Assembly (NCBI RefSeq): GCF_024323335.1
Contig: NC_066581.1
Span: 435,314,238 to 435,378,237, forward strand
Origin: Lathyrus oleraceus
Lineage: Eukaryota; Streptophyta; Magnoliopsida; Fabales; Fabaceae
Direction: 5' to 3'
DNA: 64,000 nucleotides
Of this stretch, positions 1 through 11,256 are shown one piece after another; position 1 is the stretch's first letter; each line of letters opens with the position of its first letter. The position numbers and the translations under genes were made by a program. The notes beneath the pieces were generated by a model. That model made no database searches, was not told the DNA's origin, and saw only the letters and a list, made by a program, of their open reading frames with translations.

Positions 1-493
1 GTTTCACAAAAGCTTCTCCCAAATCTTTGAACGTGCGAACACTTGCACTATCTAGCCCCATATACCACCTCAAAGTGACACCAGTCAGACTGTCTTGGAA
101 GTAGTGAATCAATAACTGATCATTGTTAGTTTGTGTTGACATTTTCCTGGCATACATAACAAGATGGCTAAGTGGACAAGTATTTCCCTTTTACTTTTCA
201 AAGTCAGGGACTTTGAACTTCATCGGGATCTTGACATTCGACACTAAGCAAAGTTCAGTAACACTCTTACCGAACAAGTCTTTTCCTCTCAACGTCTTCA
301 ATTCCTTTCGCAACTTAAGGAACTGATCCTTCATCTCATCCATCTTCTCATAAACATCAGGGCCCTCAGACGACTCAGAATGATAGATGGTGTCCTCAAC
401 ATGAGGCAGAGTGTGAATAACTGGAGGCGATATGGACATGACCGGGCTAGACGCCGATATAGAAGCAAAACTGGGTGCAAACCCTTCAGGCAT
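1..493 (-). pseudogene. gag: Element 0 gag, middle part (broken)
   Basis: Read on the minus strand, 493-191 is open and encodes a segment ending KFKVPDFEK that aligns almost residue for residue with the intact gag of element 3 (its residues around 130-215). A TAA at 190-188 replaces the tyrosine codon that follows in element 3. Beyond it, homology continues to position 1 through the start of the retrotransposon Gag core (QDSL-like motif followed by an aromatic tryptophan-tyrosine pair). The N-terminal part of the same gene lies at 40431-40712, on the far side of element 1. Gag forms the virus-like particle that packages element RNA. The copy is not functional because of the stops and the 40 kb insertion. 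Confidence 0.85.
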
Positions 494-500
494 GAAATTC

Positions 501-505
501 AGTGG
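501..505. repeat. Target-site duplication AGTGG (left) of element 1
   Basis: AGTGG lies directly beside the LTR end at 506 and is repeated exactly at 40431-40435, beside the other outer LTR end. A 5-bp duplication is the normal footprint of a Ty3/gypsy integrase. Confidence 0.95.
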
Positions 506-556
506 TGTCGCAACCTAAAAAAGGGAATGCGAAAAAACAACCGACGAAAAAAGAAA

Positions 557-735
557 TGACAGAAGAGTCGCCACCGTGCGTTATTTATCCTAAAGGAGGG
601 AAAGGAAACGCTCGAAGTAAACCTGGAAAAAGGAAAGGAAAAGACAAGGTCTCGCAACCAAATCTTGGGTTCGGGAGTCGATTATGCGAAGGGAAGGTAT
701 TAGCACCCCTACGCATCCGTAGTACTCTACGGGAT
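557..735 (-). other. Conserved R/U5 block with PBS-like sequence
   Basis: On the minus strand this block contains GAGTACTACGGATG, then GGTGCTAATACCTTCCC, then GCATAATCGACTCCC, then GGATAAATAACGCACGGTGG followed by CGACTC. The same ordered landmarks occur at 8487-8663, 24272-24448 and 37891-38065, and in diverged form in the otherwise unrelated LTR of element 3 (47796-47965). The GGTGGCGACTC part (around 564-574) resembles the true PBS core TGGCGACTC but lies inside the LTR, about 50-70 nt from its end. The function is unknown. Confidence 0.75.
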
Positions 736-2154
736 GCACTCTTGTTGTTCTTGTCTAAAGGGTGTGGGTTTATCTAATGTACTATTTACTAAAAGAGGGG
801 TCAAAAGAAAATGACTTGCACGGATGTCGCATCCACTGCATACGTATCTCATCTAAATATGAGAATCAGAGTCTTCGTAGCTCGGCTACCTATGGGTTAA
901 AGAGGAGTGTGCTCGCTAAGACATCGCGTCTTATGCCTACGTATCTCATCTGGAATGAGAATCAGAGTAAGCCGTAGTTCGGCTAACTACGGGTTAAAGG
1001 TTGTGTTTTTTAGATGAACGGCGTTACTATGCAATCTACCGGATGCTCGACCTTTGGAGACTTACTCGCCTGTAGTAGAAGGAGTTAACATGTTCTTAGG
1101 AGAAGAAAAATCAATGAGTTTGTTTGTGTTTTAGGAATGCTCATGCAAAAAAGGAAGTCCTAGATGAAGGAACCGTGCTACCTTAATTGACATGCCACCG
1201 AGAGATTATACGAAGCCTAGCAACCCTATGGGAAGTCGATCACACCATACAAAACAAACATGCATAAAGTAAACACGCCGACGAGGGGGCTCAAACATAT
1301 ATGGGTAGGGCTTTAGTCAAGAGGGGTCCTATCAACCTCGACAAACAAGCCATGGAAGGGTAATCAACCGGGCTCTTAACCACTGACATTGAACGTCAGG
1401 GTGAGCAGATCAAAAGGGTAATGAGGATAAGACCCCATAGCTCTTAACCCTGGACAGGGTGAGCTCATGACAAAAAGTGGGGATTCAGGAAGATGGAACC
1501 CTCTCCACTGACTGACCGGACAAAAGATCTTGGGCTTTTGTTCTGAAGCATCGACACGTAGTGTGAGCATAAAGAACGACACACTGAATAACGGGGGATT
1601 GACTACTAATCCCTTTTATCCGTCAATTGCCTCTTCGTGGAGGTCTTTAGCACTGGTGCCTCTTCTTGGAGGTCTTTGGGCACAAAAGTAAACAAACAAA
1701 AGAAAACATTGCCTCCTGTTGAGGTCTTCCAGCTAAGAAAGCAGTAAAATACGGGAAAGATGTAAAAGGGATCAAGAGATCTACCACACGGATAAAGATC
1801 CGAAGTAACAGCAACTAAAGAAATAGGAAACCCAAAGATCTCTCAGGCTAGCACCATCAAAGAAAAAAGTCAGCAAAGCAATCAGAATAAATCTCCACAA
1901 ATGGTATTCCACAAATAAAGTGGAATACCAAGCAAGCTATCTCTTCAAGAGTCATGTGAGCCCTCACAAAAAACTCAACAAACAAGTTAGAATAACAAGG
2001 CGGGGTGCAATCAAGAGTTGCACAAAAGAAACATAACAACAACAGTGTCAGGTAAACAGTGCACGGATGCCATAGAAAACATGTCACAACAAAACACAAA
2101 ATAGGTTAGAAAGTGAATAAAAACAAAAAACAGTTGTTGTCATCATCGCTACTG

Positions 2155-2846
2155 CTTCGCTTAGCGAAGGCTTAGCGAAGCTTCGCTACATGTTCGCTTA
2201 GCGAGGTGCTAGCGAATGCCTGCAGGTTCTGGATTCTCCATTGATAACAGTACGATTTCAAAAACCCCAAACCCTATGGTATCCATCTCAGCAACAAAGT
2301 GATTAAACATTCAAGGCATTATTCTACACATTCATGCACATCTAAAACCACATGTGAAACCTAACGATACCCACTCTTCCAAATTCACCCATGATGCCTC
2401 ATACATTCAGAAATTTCAAATTGAAAGCATAAAGTAATGGAGATAGGGCAAACCTGATTAGAGAGATCGAATGAAATTTGAATTGCCCAGTTGGGTTTGC
2501 AAAGCGATCTTAGGGTTTGTGTGAGAAGTGTGTGAGTCAGAGTGAAAAGTCTCAGAGTCCGAGTGAATTTTTCTCTTTAGTGTCTGGAGGCTACTCTGAA
2601 TTCTGTTAGCTCTTCCCTAGGGTTTCTCCTCCCTCCCTTGTTCTACTGAAATTAGAATTTATAACTTGATTTTCGTGGCTTTGTGGGCTCAAATGAGAGA
2701 GGTCCAAGTCCAAGATTTTCTGTTATATTTTTAAAACGCGTGGGCTTCGCCTAGCGAAGGATCTGCTCGCCTAGCGAGCATGACAGTTCAAACTCTGATG
2801 GCTCGCTAGGCGAACCATTATGCTCGCCTAGCGAGCATGACAGTTC
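2155..2846. repeat. Short palindromes around a TTA/CTA core
   Basis: Several near-perfect palindromes share the plan arm-CTA-arm': CTTCGC-TTA-GCGAAG at 2155-2169, CTTCGC-CTA-GCGAAG at 2745-2759, GCTCGC-CTA-GCGAGC at 2765-2779 and again near 2822-2836, and a GCTCGC-TAG-GCGAAC variant between them. The arms change together (TTCGC with GCGAA, CTCGC with GCGAG). Copies are preserved in the other LTR near 39485-40170. They straddle the TATA-like box at 2656-2663. Confidence 0.85.
2656..2663 (-). promoter_or_regulatory. TATA-like box in 3' LTR of element 1
   Basis: TATAAATT on the minus strand, about 430 bp from the U3 start. The same sequence is at 39991-39998 in the 5' LTR, which is the copy that would drive transcription. 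Based on sequence only. Confidence 0.5.
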
Positions 2847-3095
2847 AAGTCATCTTTCCAAATTTGTAACTTGTGCGCTGGACCTTTGCTCCTTCAAGAG
2901 TAATATGTCGAATGGTGAATAGGCCTCATTTGAACATGTTGGAAGTAACTCAAGTTATCCCCTAGCCGTTTGACCTTCAGTAGACCAACAGTTGACCAGA
3001 GGTAATTCAGATGAACTTTGCTGAAATGCAATATGAAATGTTAAATGACCTAAAAAATGAATGCATGAATGAGGGGGAAAATTTGAGGTGCTACA

Positions 3096-3110
3096 GCTGC
3101 CCCTATTCAA
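3096..3110 (-). other. Polypurine tract of element 1
   Basis: On the minus strand TTGAATAGGGGCAGC ends directly at the TGTAGCACC start of the 3' LTR. The core ATAGGGGCA is shared with elements 2 and 3. It primes plus-strand DNA synthesis. Confidence 0.85.
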
Positions 3111-3229
3111 TCAACTGTGAACCTGAACGGATGAAAGCAACGGCTATCAGAATTTCAAGGTAAATAGGGATTGAATACCAAAAGAATCGGAGAATTTGCA
3201 CTCTGTAGGCGACGAAGCGAAGAAAGCGA

Positions 3230-4030
3230 GCCATTTACCGATGGCGGCTTCAAAACAGATTTGATATTTACTGATATCAAGGAAAGCGAGGCCACTTACC
3301 GATGGCGGCTTCAAAACAAAATTGATATTTACCGATATCAAAGAAAGCGAGGCCATTTACCGATGACGGCTTCACAACAAAATTGATATTTACCGATATC
3401 AAAGAAAGCGAGGCCATTTACCGATGGCGGCTTCACTGGGGAGGAAAAAGATGTTTACACGTGAAACAAGACCAGACATTTACCGATGCCCGGGAAGGAA
3501 ATCGAACAATGATGTTTAAAAGTGAGACAAGACCAGACATTTACCGGTGACTGGGAAGGAACTCGATGTTTACCGACATCGAACAAAGATGTTTATAAGC
3601 GAAACAAGACCAGACATTTACCGATGACTGGGGAGGAACTCGATGTTTACCGACATCGAACAAAGATGTTTACTGACACCAAAGAAAGAAATACACTTAT
3701 GAAACGAAAACCATTTATCGATGGCGAAAATGAGATACTCGATATTTACGGATAGCGAATCTGCTGGGGAATCTTAAACGACAAAACCATTTACCGATGG
3801 TTAACAAGCAGCTGATGTTTACCGACATCGAATCAATGATGTTTACCGACACCAAAGAAAGGAAAGGACACACATGGGTGTTGACATAACGATTTTTGTA
3901 GACACCATGAGAGATATACCATTTACTGATGGCCAACAATTGGAATTCGATGTTTACCGACATCGAAAGATGATGTTTGCCGACATCAAAGAAAAGCACA
4001 GACATTTACGGGGATCAACACGACACTTAC
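3230..4030. repeat. Hairpin minisatellite in the 3' region of element 1
   Basis: About 20 short inverted repeats share the loop TTACCG (plus strand; CGGTAA in element sense) but have different complementary stems: GCCAT/ATGGC (3230-3245), TTGATAT/ATATCAA (3261-3280, 3322-3341), TCGATGT/ACATCGA (near 3563 and 3640), AACCAT/ATGGTT (3785-3802), TTCGATGT/ACATCGAA (3946-3967). They are arranged as imperfect tandem units of about 60 bp (3225-3440) and about 73 bp (3460-3720). Open frames across it are by-products of the repeat, not genes. Hypervariable, repeat-rich 3' regions are reported for Ogre elements; the covarying stems are what I add. Confidence 0.85.
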
Positions 4031-5189
4031 CGGTATCGCAAGGATGAGATATATGTCAAAATAAGGCAGACACTTGTCGGGGACTAAATCGGAAGGGAAT
4101 CAAGCTTTCCTTTCATGGACTGGTGAGAAAATAAATCTCATCGGGATTATCGATTCTGAATGTTGCCAAGAGCAACTGCTGCAAATGTGCTACACAGATG
4201 TAAAAAACGATTAGTCTTTGCTGGGGATACGAGCCAATCTGGTTTAACACATGTATGCATATGTTCGAGTTTTCCATGGCGTAATGCTCCACACTGAATG
4301 GAAATGCTACGCGATTTGAGAATGCGAATGCAAATGATGATTACTATATGCATGATGCGAAGGGAGAAAAACTCCTGCTGGGAAAGCAAATGATCACTTT
4401 ACTGAGCACACAACTTCTGATTCGATCTTCCAACTCTGTGGGGACATACAACAATTTTGTTGAGGATACTTACTGATCTGACATTCTCGGAACGGTAGAG
4501 AAACCAACTCAACTGGGGAGTCACTTGTTGGGAAAACACCAACCTCTCGACCATGCTGGGGAAAAAAATTCTGAACTCGACTTAGACGACCCAACTTCTT
4601 ACACGACTGGACAGTGTTGAAACAACAGGGTCTTCCTTCGAACAAACTTTGGCTCATCTGCTTTAGCCATCAATCAAAGATAGTAACCTGCAAAACGGCA
4701 AGACACACATGCCCCAGGGGATCGTATGGACAAAATATACTCAAGCGTACTCAACATTCAAAAATGATTTTCAGATGTTTTATCGTTCCGCACGTCATTG
4801 TCTAGCCTTCATGTTTTTAGATGCAATGTTTATCAAAAATTCGGACGTTTTTTGCAAACAAAACAGTAGAAATAAAAAAACAAGAGAGCATTTTGGCTGA
4901 ATAACGACTTCTATTGATTGAAAATGGCCTATAAAAGGCAAATACATCAGGAAGCAATTCCTAGGAAGATGTAATTGCGCCAAAAAAGAAAATAGACTAT
5001 CCTATTGGCAATGTGAACACGGCATTCCACTATTTCCCAATTCTGTTATGACTCATAGATCTTCAATTTCCCCCAATTTCTTTGCTTTCTGAGAAGAGTG
5101 ATTGGACCGATCATATCCTTCAAGATGGTAGACACTGAAACGCGATGAAGTACAGATAACTCAGACTATAGTCTTCGCTTTAATCCCTC
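4031..5189 (-). other. 3' untranslated region of element 1
   Basis: Non-coding sequence between the hairpin minisatellite and the post-integrase hairpins. On the plus strand it carries repeated CTGGGGA-type motifs (near 4215, 4370, 4430, 4515 and 4552). In element sense these read TCCCCAG and resemble the complement of the PBS. A stretch around 4500-4570 is homologous to 18110-18170 in element 2, so the two 3' regions share ancestry. I see no gene. Confidence 0.7.
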
Positions 5190-5397
5190 TTTTGCCTGGA
5201 CCTCCTTTTCAGGTTTTCAATCCACCGGGATACCTATTTTTGCCTAAGCCGCCTTTGCAGGTTTTCGACTTACCGGGTGTACATATTATTTTTCCTTTTT
5301 TTATCCCTAATTTTTGCCTGAACCTTTTTCTTTTCTTTTTCTCTTGGTTCGCCGGGATGCCCTTTTTTGCTTGGACTTTCTTTTTTTGTCCAGCGAG
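5190..5397 (-). other. Post-integrase hairpin array of element 1
   Basis: Lies immediately downstream of the integrase stop. In element sense there are at least four units separated by GGCAAAAA and ATCCCGG-like spacers. Stems seen: TGGA/TCCA (5197-5224) with inner CCT-GAAA-AGG; TAAGTCG/CGGCTTA (5245-5272, one G-T pair) with an AAAA bulge; GAACC/GGTTC (5320-5350); TGGAC/GTCCA (about 5372-5393). The same positions in elements 2 and 3 keep the pairing with changed bases. This is probably an RNA structure of the genomic transcript. Confidence 0.75.
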
Positions 5398-5402
5398 TCA
5401 GT

Positions 5403-8400
5403 TTATGCGAAGTATTTTTTGACTACATCTGAATTCACAGGAGACGGAAAATCTTCACCATCCATAGTTGTAAGCATCAAGGCTCCACCAGAAAAGACCT
5501 TTTTAACAACATACGGACCTTCATAATTCGGAGTCCACTTGCCCCTGTTATCTGTACCGGGAGGAAGGATCCTCTTCAAAACTAAGTCACCTATCTGATA
5601 GCTTCGAGGACGCACCTTCTGATCAAAGGCCTTCTTCATCCTTCTCTGATATAGTTGTCCATGGCACACAGCTGCTAATTGCTTTTTCTCAATTAAATTT
5701 AACTCGTCAAACCTGGCTTGAACCCACTCAGCCTCGTCAAGTTTTATATCCATCATTACCCTCAAAGAAGGGATTTCAACTTCTACTGGCAAGACTGCCT
5801 CCATGCCATACACAAGTGAAAACGGAGTTGCCCCGGTTGACGTACGCACTGAGGTACGATACCCATGCAAAGCGAAAGGTAACATCTCATGCCAATCCTT
5901 GTACATCACAACCATCTTTTGCACAATCTTCTTAATGTTCTTGTTTGCCGCCTCTACAACACCATTCATCTTTGGTCTGTAAGGAGAAGAATTGTGGTGT
6001 TCGATCTTAAAGTCTTTACAAAGCTATTTCATTATCTTGTTATTGAGATTCGAGCCATTATCAGTGATGATTCTCTCATGAACCCCATAACGACAAATAA
6101 TTTCTTTCTTAATGAATCGAGCAACCACTTGTCTGGTAACATTGGCATAGGAAGCTGCTTCCACCCACTTGGTAAAGTAATCAATCGCGACTAGGATGAA
6201 GCGATGTCCATTAGAAGCAGTAGGTTCAATCTTTCCAATCATATCGATGCCCCACATCGCGAATGGCCAAGGAGAATTCATGATATTCAGAGGGTTTGGT
6301 GGTACATGCACTTTATCTGCATAGATCTGACATTTGTGGCACTTCCGAGCATATTTGAAACAATCAGATTCCATGGTTATCCAGTAATAACCGGCTCTTA
6401 ACAACTTCTTGGCCATTGCATGACCACCAGCATGGGTACCGAAAGATCCCTCGTGTACTTCCTGCATTAACATGTCTGCTTCGTGTCTAACCACGCATCT
6501 GAGCATAACCATATCAAAGTTCCTCTTGTACAACACATCATCCTTGTTCAAGTAAAAGCTTCCAGCTAGCCTTCTCAGTGTCTTCTTGTCATTCTTTGAC
6601 GCTCCTTCAGGATACTCTTGGCTTTTGAGGAAATTCTTAATATCATAAAACCACGGCTTCTCATAAATAACAGACTCGGTTGCAAACACATACGCAGGCC
6701 TCTCGAGTCGATTCACAGCCACGTGTGGCACATGATTCCGCCAAAGAACTTTAACCATGGAAGACAATGTGGCCAAGGCATCAGCCATTTGATTTTCATC
6801 TCGGGGTACCTGATACAACTTTACTGTCTTGAAGAAAGTCAGGATCCTTCTGGTGTAATCTCTATAAGAAATCAAATGCGGCTGATGAGTATTCCAGTCT
6901 CCATTGACTTGGTTAATCACTAGAGCAGAATCTTCATAAATGTCCATGGTTTTGATCCTTAGATCGATGGCTTCCTCGATCCCCATGATACAGTCCTTGT
7001 ACTCAGCTTCGTTGTTGGTTACTTCAAAAGTCAATCTGGCAGAAAAAGGTATGTGTGCACCTTTAGGATTAATGAGTACTGCCCCTACACCATTTCCATT
7101 CACATTTACCGCCCCATCAAACATCAGTGTCCACTTGTCATCAGGATCTGGTCCTTCCTCGACAAGAGGCTCCTCATAATCTTTCATCTTTAAGTACATG
7201 ATGTCTTCATCGGGGAATTCAAACATCATCGGCTGATAGTCATCAATTGGTTGCTCGGCAAGGTAATCAGACAAAATACTACCCTTGATGGCCTTTTGCG
7301 ACGTGTACTAGATATCATACTCTGTCAAAATCATCTGCCAACGAGCCACTCGTCCGGTAAGAGCCGGCTTTTCAAAGATATACTTTACTGGGTCCATCTT
7401 AGAAATCAACAAGGTAGTATGGTTCAACATATATTGTCTTAGTCGGCGAGCAGCCCATGCCAAAGCGCAACAAGTTTTCTCGAGCAACGAATATCTTGTT
7501 TCACAGTCGGTAAACTTTTTGCTAAGGTAGTATATTGCATGCTCTTTTCGACCAGACTCGTCATGTTGTCCTAATACACACCCCATCGAATTCTCTGTTA
7601 CTGAAAGGTACATTATCAGAGGCCTCCCAGGAACTGGAGGTATAAGAATTAGAGGTTTCTGCAAATATTCTTTTATCTTATCAAAAGCTTTTTGACAATC
7701 ATTGTCCCACCTGATTGCTTGATCTTTTCTTAGCAATTTAAATATCGGTTCGCACGTAGCTGTTAGGTGAGATATGAATCGTGCAATGTAGTTCAGCCTC
7801 CCTAAAAACCCACGGACCTGCTTTTCCGTTCTTGGTTCAGGCATTTTTTGAATAGCTTTTACTTTTGCTGGGTCAACCTCAATCCTTTTCTCGTTGACAA
7901 TGAAACCTAACAGCTTTCCAGATCTCACTCCAAATGTACACTTGTTTGGATTCATCCTCAGTTTGAACTTTCTCAATCTTTCAAACAACTTTTGCAAGTT
8001 TACCAAGTGTTCCTCTTCTGTCTGAGACTTCGCAATCATATCATCCACGTACACTTCAATTTCTTTGTGCATCATGTCATGAAAGAGAGTCGTCATAGCT
8101 CTTTGGTAAGTAGCACCGATGTTCTTCAACCCAAATGGCATTACCTTATAACAGAATATGCCCCAAGGTGTAATGAATGTCGTCTTCTCCATGTCTTCTA
8201 GCGCCATCTTGATCTGATTATAGCCAGAAAATCCATCCATAAAAGAGAAAACCAAGGACTGAGCAGTGTTATCAACTAATACATCAATGTGAGGTAATGG
8301 GAAGTCATCTTTCGGACTGGCTCTGTTTAAATCTCGGTAATCAACACACATCCTGACTTTACCATCCTTCTTCGGCACGGGTACGATGTTGGCCACCCAA

Positions 8401-8432
8401 GGGGGATAATTGGTAACTGCTAGAAAACCTGC
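5403..8432 (-). pseudogene. pol: Element 1 pol: RT, RNase H (two), integrase (broken)
   Basis: One reading frame from 8432 to 5403, interrupted by TAG at 7310-7308 and TAG at 6026-6024. Both align with glutamate (GAG) codons in element 3. In order: RT with the catalytic YVDD at residues 116-119 from position 8396; the RT-linked RNase H, whose expected first catalytic aspartate is missing (YLSV where DAS is usual); a second RNase H with the D, E, D, D set (FDGAVN, AEYKDCIMGIE, EDSALV, ENQMADAL); integrase with an HHCC zinc finger and a DDE core (IDMIG, ITDNGSN, NGVVEAANKN). Two RNase H domains are typical of the Tat lineage. The first part of the exon is at 30679-31123, across element 2. It copies and integrates the element in the virus-like particle and nucleus, but this copy is inactive. 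Confidence 0.9.
8428..8432. repeat. Target-site duplication CCTGC (left) of element 2
   Basis: CCTGC beside the LTR end at 8433, repeated at 30674-30678. Removing element 2 and one copy rejoins the RT frame of element 1. Confidence 0.97.
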
Positions 8433-8767
8433 TGTCGCAACCCGAAAAATACAGAGGTGCGAAAAAACAACCGGCGAGAAAGAAATGACAGAAGAGTCGC
8501 CACCGTGCGTTATTTATCCCAAAGGAGGGAAAGGAAACGCTCGAAGTAAACCTGGAGAAAGGAAAGGAAAAGACAAGGTCTCGCAACCAAATCTTGGGTT
8601 CGGGAGTCGATTATGCGAAGGGAAGGTATTAGCACCCCTACGCATCCGTAGTACTCTACGGGATCCACTCTTGTTGTTTCTTGTCTAAAGGGTGTGTGTT
8701 TATCTAATGTACTATTTACTAAAAGAGAGGGTCAAAGAAAATGACTCGCACGGATGTCGCATCCACT

Positions 8768-9475
8768 GCATACGTATCTCATCTAAATATGAGAATCAGA
8801 GTCTTCGTAGCTCGGCTACCTATGGGTTAAAGAGGAGTGTGCTCGCTAAGACGTCGCGTCTTATGCCTACGTATCTCATCGGGAATGAGAATCAGAGCAA
8901 AACGTAGTTCAGCTAACTACGGGAATAAGGGTCTCGATTGCAACTAGGGCAAGAGAAAAGGAAAGGTCTCGATCGCAACGAGGGCGAGAGAAAGGATCGC
9001 AACGAGGGCGAAAGCAAACAAGGATTAGTTGTTAGTCGTTAGTCAAACTCGGCAAGACATCGCATCTTGTGCCTACGTATCTCATCTGAACATGAGAATC
9101 AGAGTTGCCGTAGTTCGGCTACACGCACGCCAAACAAACAAACACACAAGCAGGCAAACATGGAGCCTGAGTGCCAATCACTGGACTTACATCAGCATCC
9201 GGACCAAAACACACACAAAAAGGCAAACGTGGAGCCCGAACGCCAATCACTGGACTTACATCGGCATCCGAACCAAAACACACGCACACTGGAACCCGAA
9301 TGCCACTCGATGGACTTACATCAGCTTCCAAGCACACAACAACCAAACAAGTTAATAGGGAGTCGGGAACTCGAGCCTATAACTGTCAAGCACACACACA
9401 AAAAAAGAAAAGGGTGCCCGGAGAGATCTCGCACGATCTCCTGCCTACGTACCTCATCTGGTATGAGAATCAGGG
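8768..9475. repeat. Dispersed repeat with TACGTATCTCATCTG core
   Basis: Four copies (near 8768, 8866, 9073 and 9440) of a block reading about TACGTATCTCATCTG, then ATGAGAATCAGAG, then CGTAGTTCGGCTA. Element 1 has two copies (near 842 and 940). The minus-strand reading contains GATACGTAGGCA, a motif also present once in the unrelated LTR of element 3 (around 47653). The block was probably multiplied inside the R region. Confidence 0.75.
9165..9345. repeat. Tandem repeat of 60-69 bp, three copies
   Basis: Units share GCCAATCACTGGACTTACAT or a close variant, starting near 9173, 9242 and 9302. The same array is present in the 5' LTR at about 24948-25128. Because it is repetitive, more than one frame stays open; these are not genes. 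Confidence 0.8.
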
Positions 9476-9923
9476 CGACGTGGTTCCCCTACATAGGGAT
9501 TGCCATCTGAACATGGACTTACAAAAGGAGGACACCAGTTGTGTCAAAGGAGAGTGGGCAATGTGTTCACGTCCTAGCAGTAGGTGTCGCAGCTCGCTGA
9601 ATCGAGTCTTAGGCAGTTACCTCTTTGCAATAGAACGGACTACATGCCACAAGATCGGAGACGCTAGGAAAGGTCTAGAAGTGGGGGAAGCTCTGCCCTA
9701 AAGTTGTCATGCAATATGTACTTAAGTGTTTAGGATTTACAAATGGGAATATCTACCTAATGTTAGCATGCAAAGAATAAGGGAAATCTACCTATGTCAT
9801 CATACAAAAGGATTATGGGAAACCTATCTATGCTATCATGCAAAGGGTTACTATCTAATGGGTGCTACCTAATCGGAACAAGAGTTGACGAGTGGAGCAA
9901 GGAGAAGTGTTAGGGATAAGGGT

Positions 9924-10027
9924 AGATGGCGATGCATGAAGCAATCGACTTACAAGGTTGATGGCGATGCAAGAAGCAATCGACTTACAAGGTTGATGGC
10001 GATGCATAAAGCAATCGACTTACAAAA
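9924..10027. repeat. Tandem repeat of 35-36 bp, three copies
   Basis: Units contain GATGGCGATGC and AAGCAATCGACTTACAA, starting at 9924, 9960 and 9995. A further isolated copy lies near 10411. The 5' LTR carries the same array near 25707-25810. Confidence 0.85.
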
Positions 10028-11247
10028 GGGTGGATGAATACGTGCTGGTTCTGTTAGGTTTTGAAAAATGATCACTCGACGTTGGATCGAGGTTTTGGTC
10101 TTGTTTTGAAATGGTGATCGGGTGTTCATTTTATTTCTTGTATTAACAGATGAATAAAGAATGAAAGAATAAATATTATACATTTCATGGGAGAGGGATA
10201 CATTTGTTATGAATGGGGGTTGTCATGGCAATCAAACAACATAAATATATGCCTCATACATCATACAAGTAGGCAACAGTCAATCAGACAATAAGATATT
10301 TAATCAAATAATCAAAGAAATGAAATGAATGAGCATTAAAAAACGTATGAGTGTAAGTGTAAGGGAACCGGCTCATTGTAAGAAAGCCCAATAGTAAGCT
10401 ATGTGAGGTTGATGGCGATGCTTAAAAAGCAATCGACTTACAAGGGTGTAAAATGGGCTCGACATTAAATCGAGAAAAGTATGATTTTTATAGTTTTAAA
10501 AAATGGTTTTGAACTAAACTAAAATACAACAACTATGCATTATTAACAAATGAAATCATGAGTATAATAAACATAAAAAGAAGATATTAACAAAATACTA
10601 AGAGGATAAAAAATGCTAAAGGAAGATAAAATCAAATAATAAGCAAAAAGTACCTCACATGAGTATCGAACCCTCTCCACCTAATATTATGCAACTAAAC
10701 TCTCTCCACTAGGCCACTCAATACTATCTGCTATTGAGATACTACCCTAAATATATGAACCGGAATAAAAATTTAAAATAAAAAAACAAAACAAACATTT
10801 TCATGGTTTTTATATTATCCCTGTAAAAAAGGTTAAGTTAGATGAATAAAAAAGAAATTAATTAAAAAAAGAAAACAGAAAAAAAATGGAAACGAAAGAA
10901 AACAACAGAAGCTCGTCTTCTTCCTTTCTCCCTAACCTCACGAATCAACCTTTCCAAACTCTCTCCCTCGCTCTCTCTTCTCTCGGTATCGCCCTCACAA
11001 TCTTTACTCTCAAAGTCTCTCAAACGCAACCAAATCTCTCTCTCAAAATCGCTCAATCGCATCTCAACAAAGTCTCAACAAATACATGAGAATGATAAAA
11101 GGAAAAAAAAGGAAAGGAAATCTCACAAAGTGTCACGGCGGTGGTGGTGAAGGATGCGCAGAAGCTGGCCTCCAGGTAATTGATTTTGGGATTTTAGGGT
11201 TTTCTTTGCTTCAGATTTTTGCCTCCCCGTTCTCTGATTCATTCTCC

Positions 11248-11256
11248 CTATTTATA
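11248..11256 (-). promoter_or_regulatory. TATA box in 3' LTR of element 2
   Basis: TATAAATAG on the minus strand, a good match to the plant TATA consensus, also at 27040-27048 in the 5' LTR. Transcription would start some 30 bases downstream, placing the MIRO-like segment in U3. Confidence 0.65.

Larger units (their letters stand above)
506..3095 (-). repeat. 3' LTR of element 1 (2590 bp)
   Basis: Pairs with 37840-40430 (2591 bp) along its whole length. On the minus strand it begins TGTAGCACC at 3095, next to the polypurine tract, and ends GCGACA at 506. A TATA-like box lies at 2656-2663, so U3 is about 430 bp and R plus U5 about 2.1 kb. The last ~490 bp of the LTR (506 to about 990) are nearly the same as the end of the element 2 LTR, while the rest is unrelated to it. 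The several short open frames here (for example near 502-777) are not conserved as proteins and are not genes. Confidence 0.95.

Noticed and set aside
502..977. Small protein-like frames (also at 8410-8907, 24194-24472, 38096-38468)
   Set aside because: They are copies of the LTR end; frames differ between LTRs and have no known domain.
9067..9701. Three overlapping frames of 108-176 codons, repeated near 24812-25484
   Set aside because: Located in LTR tandem repeats; open in several frames at once, low-complexity peptides.
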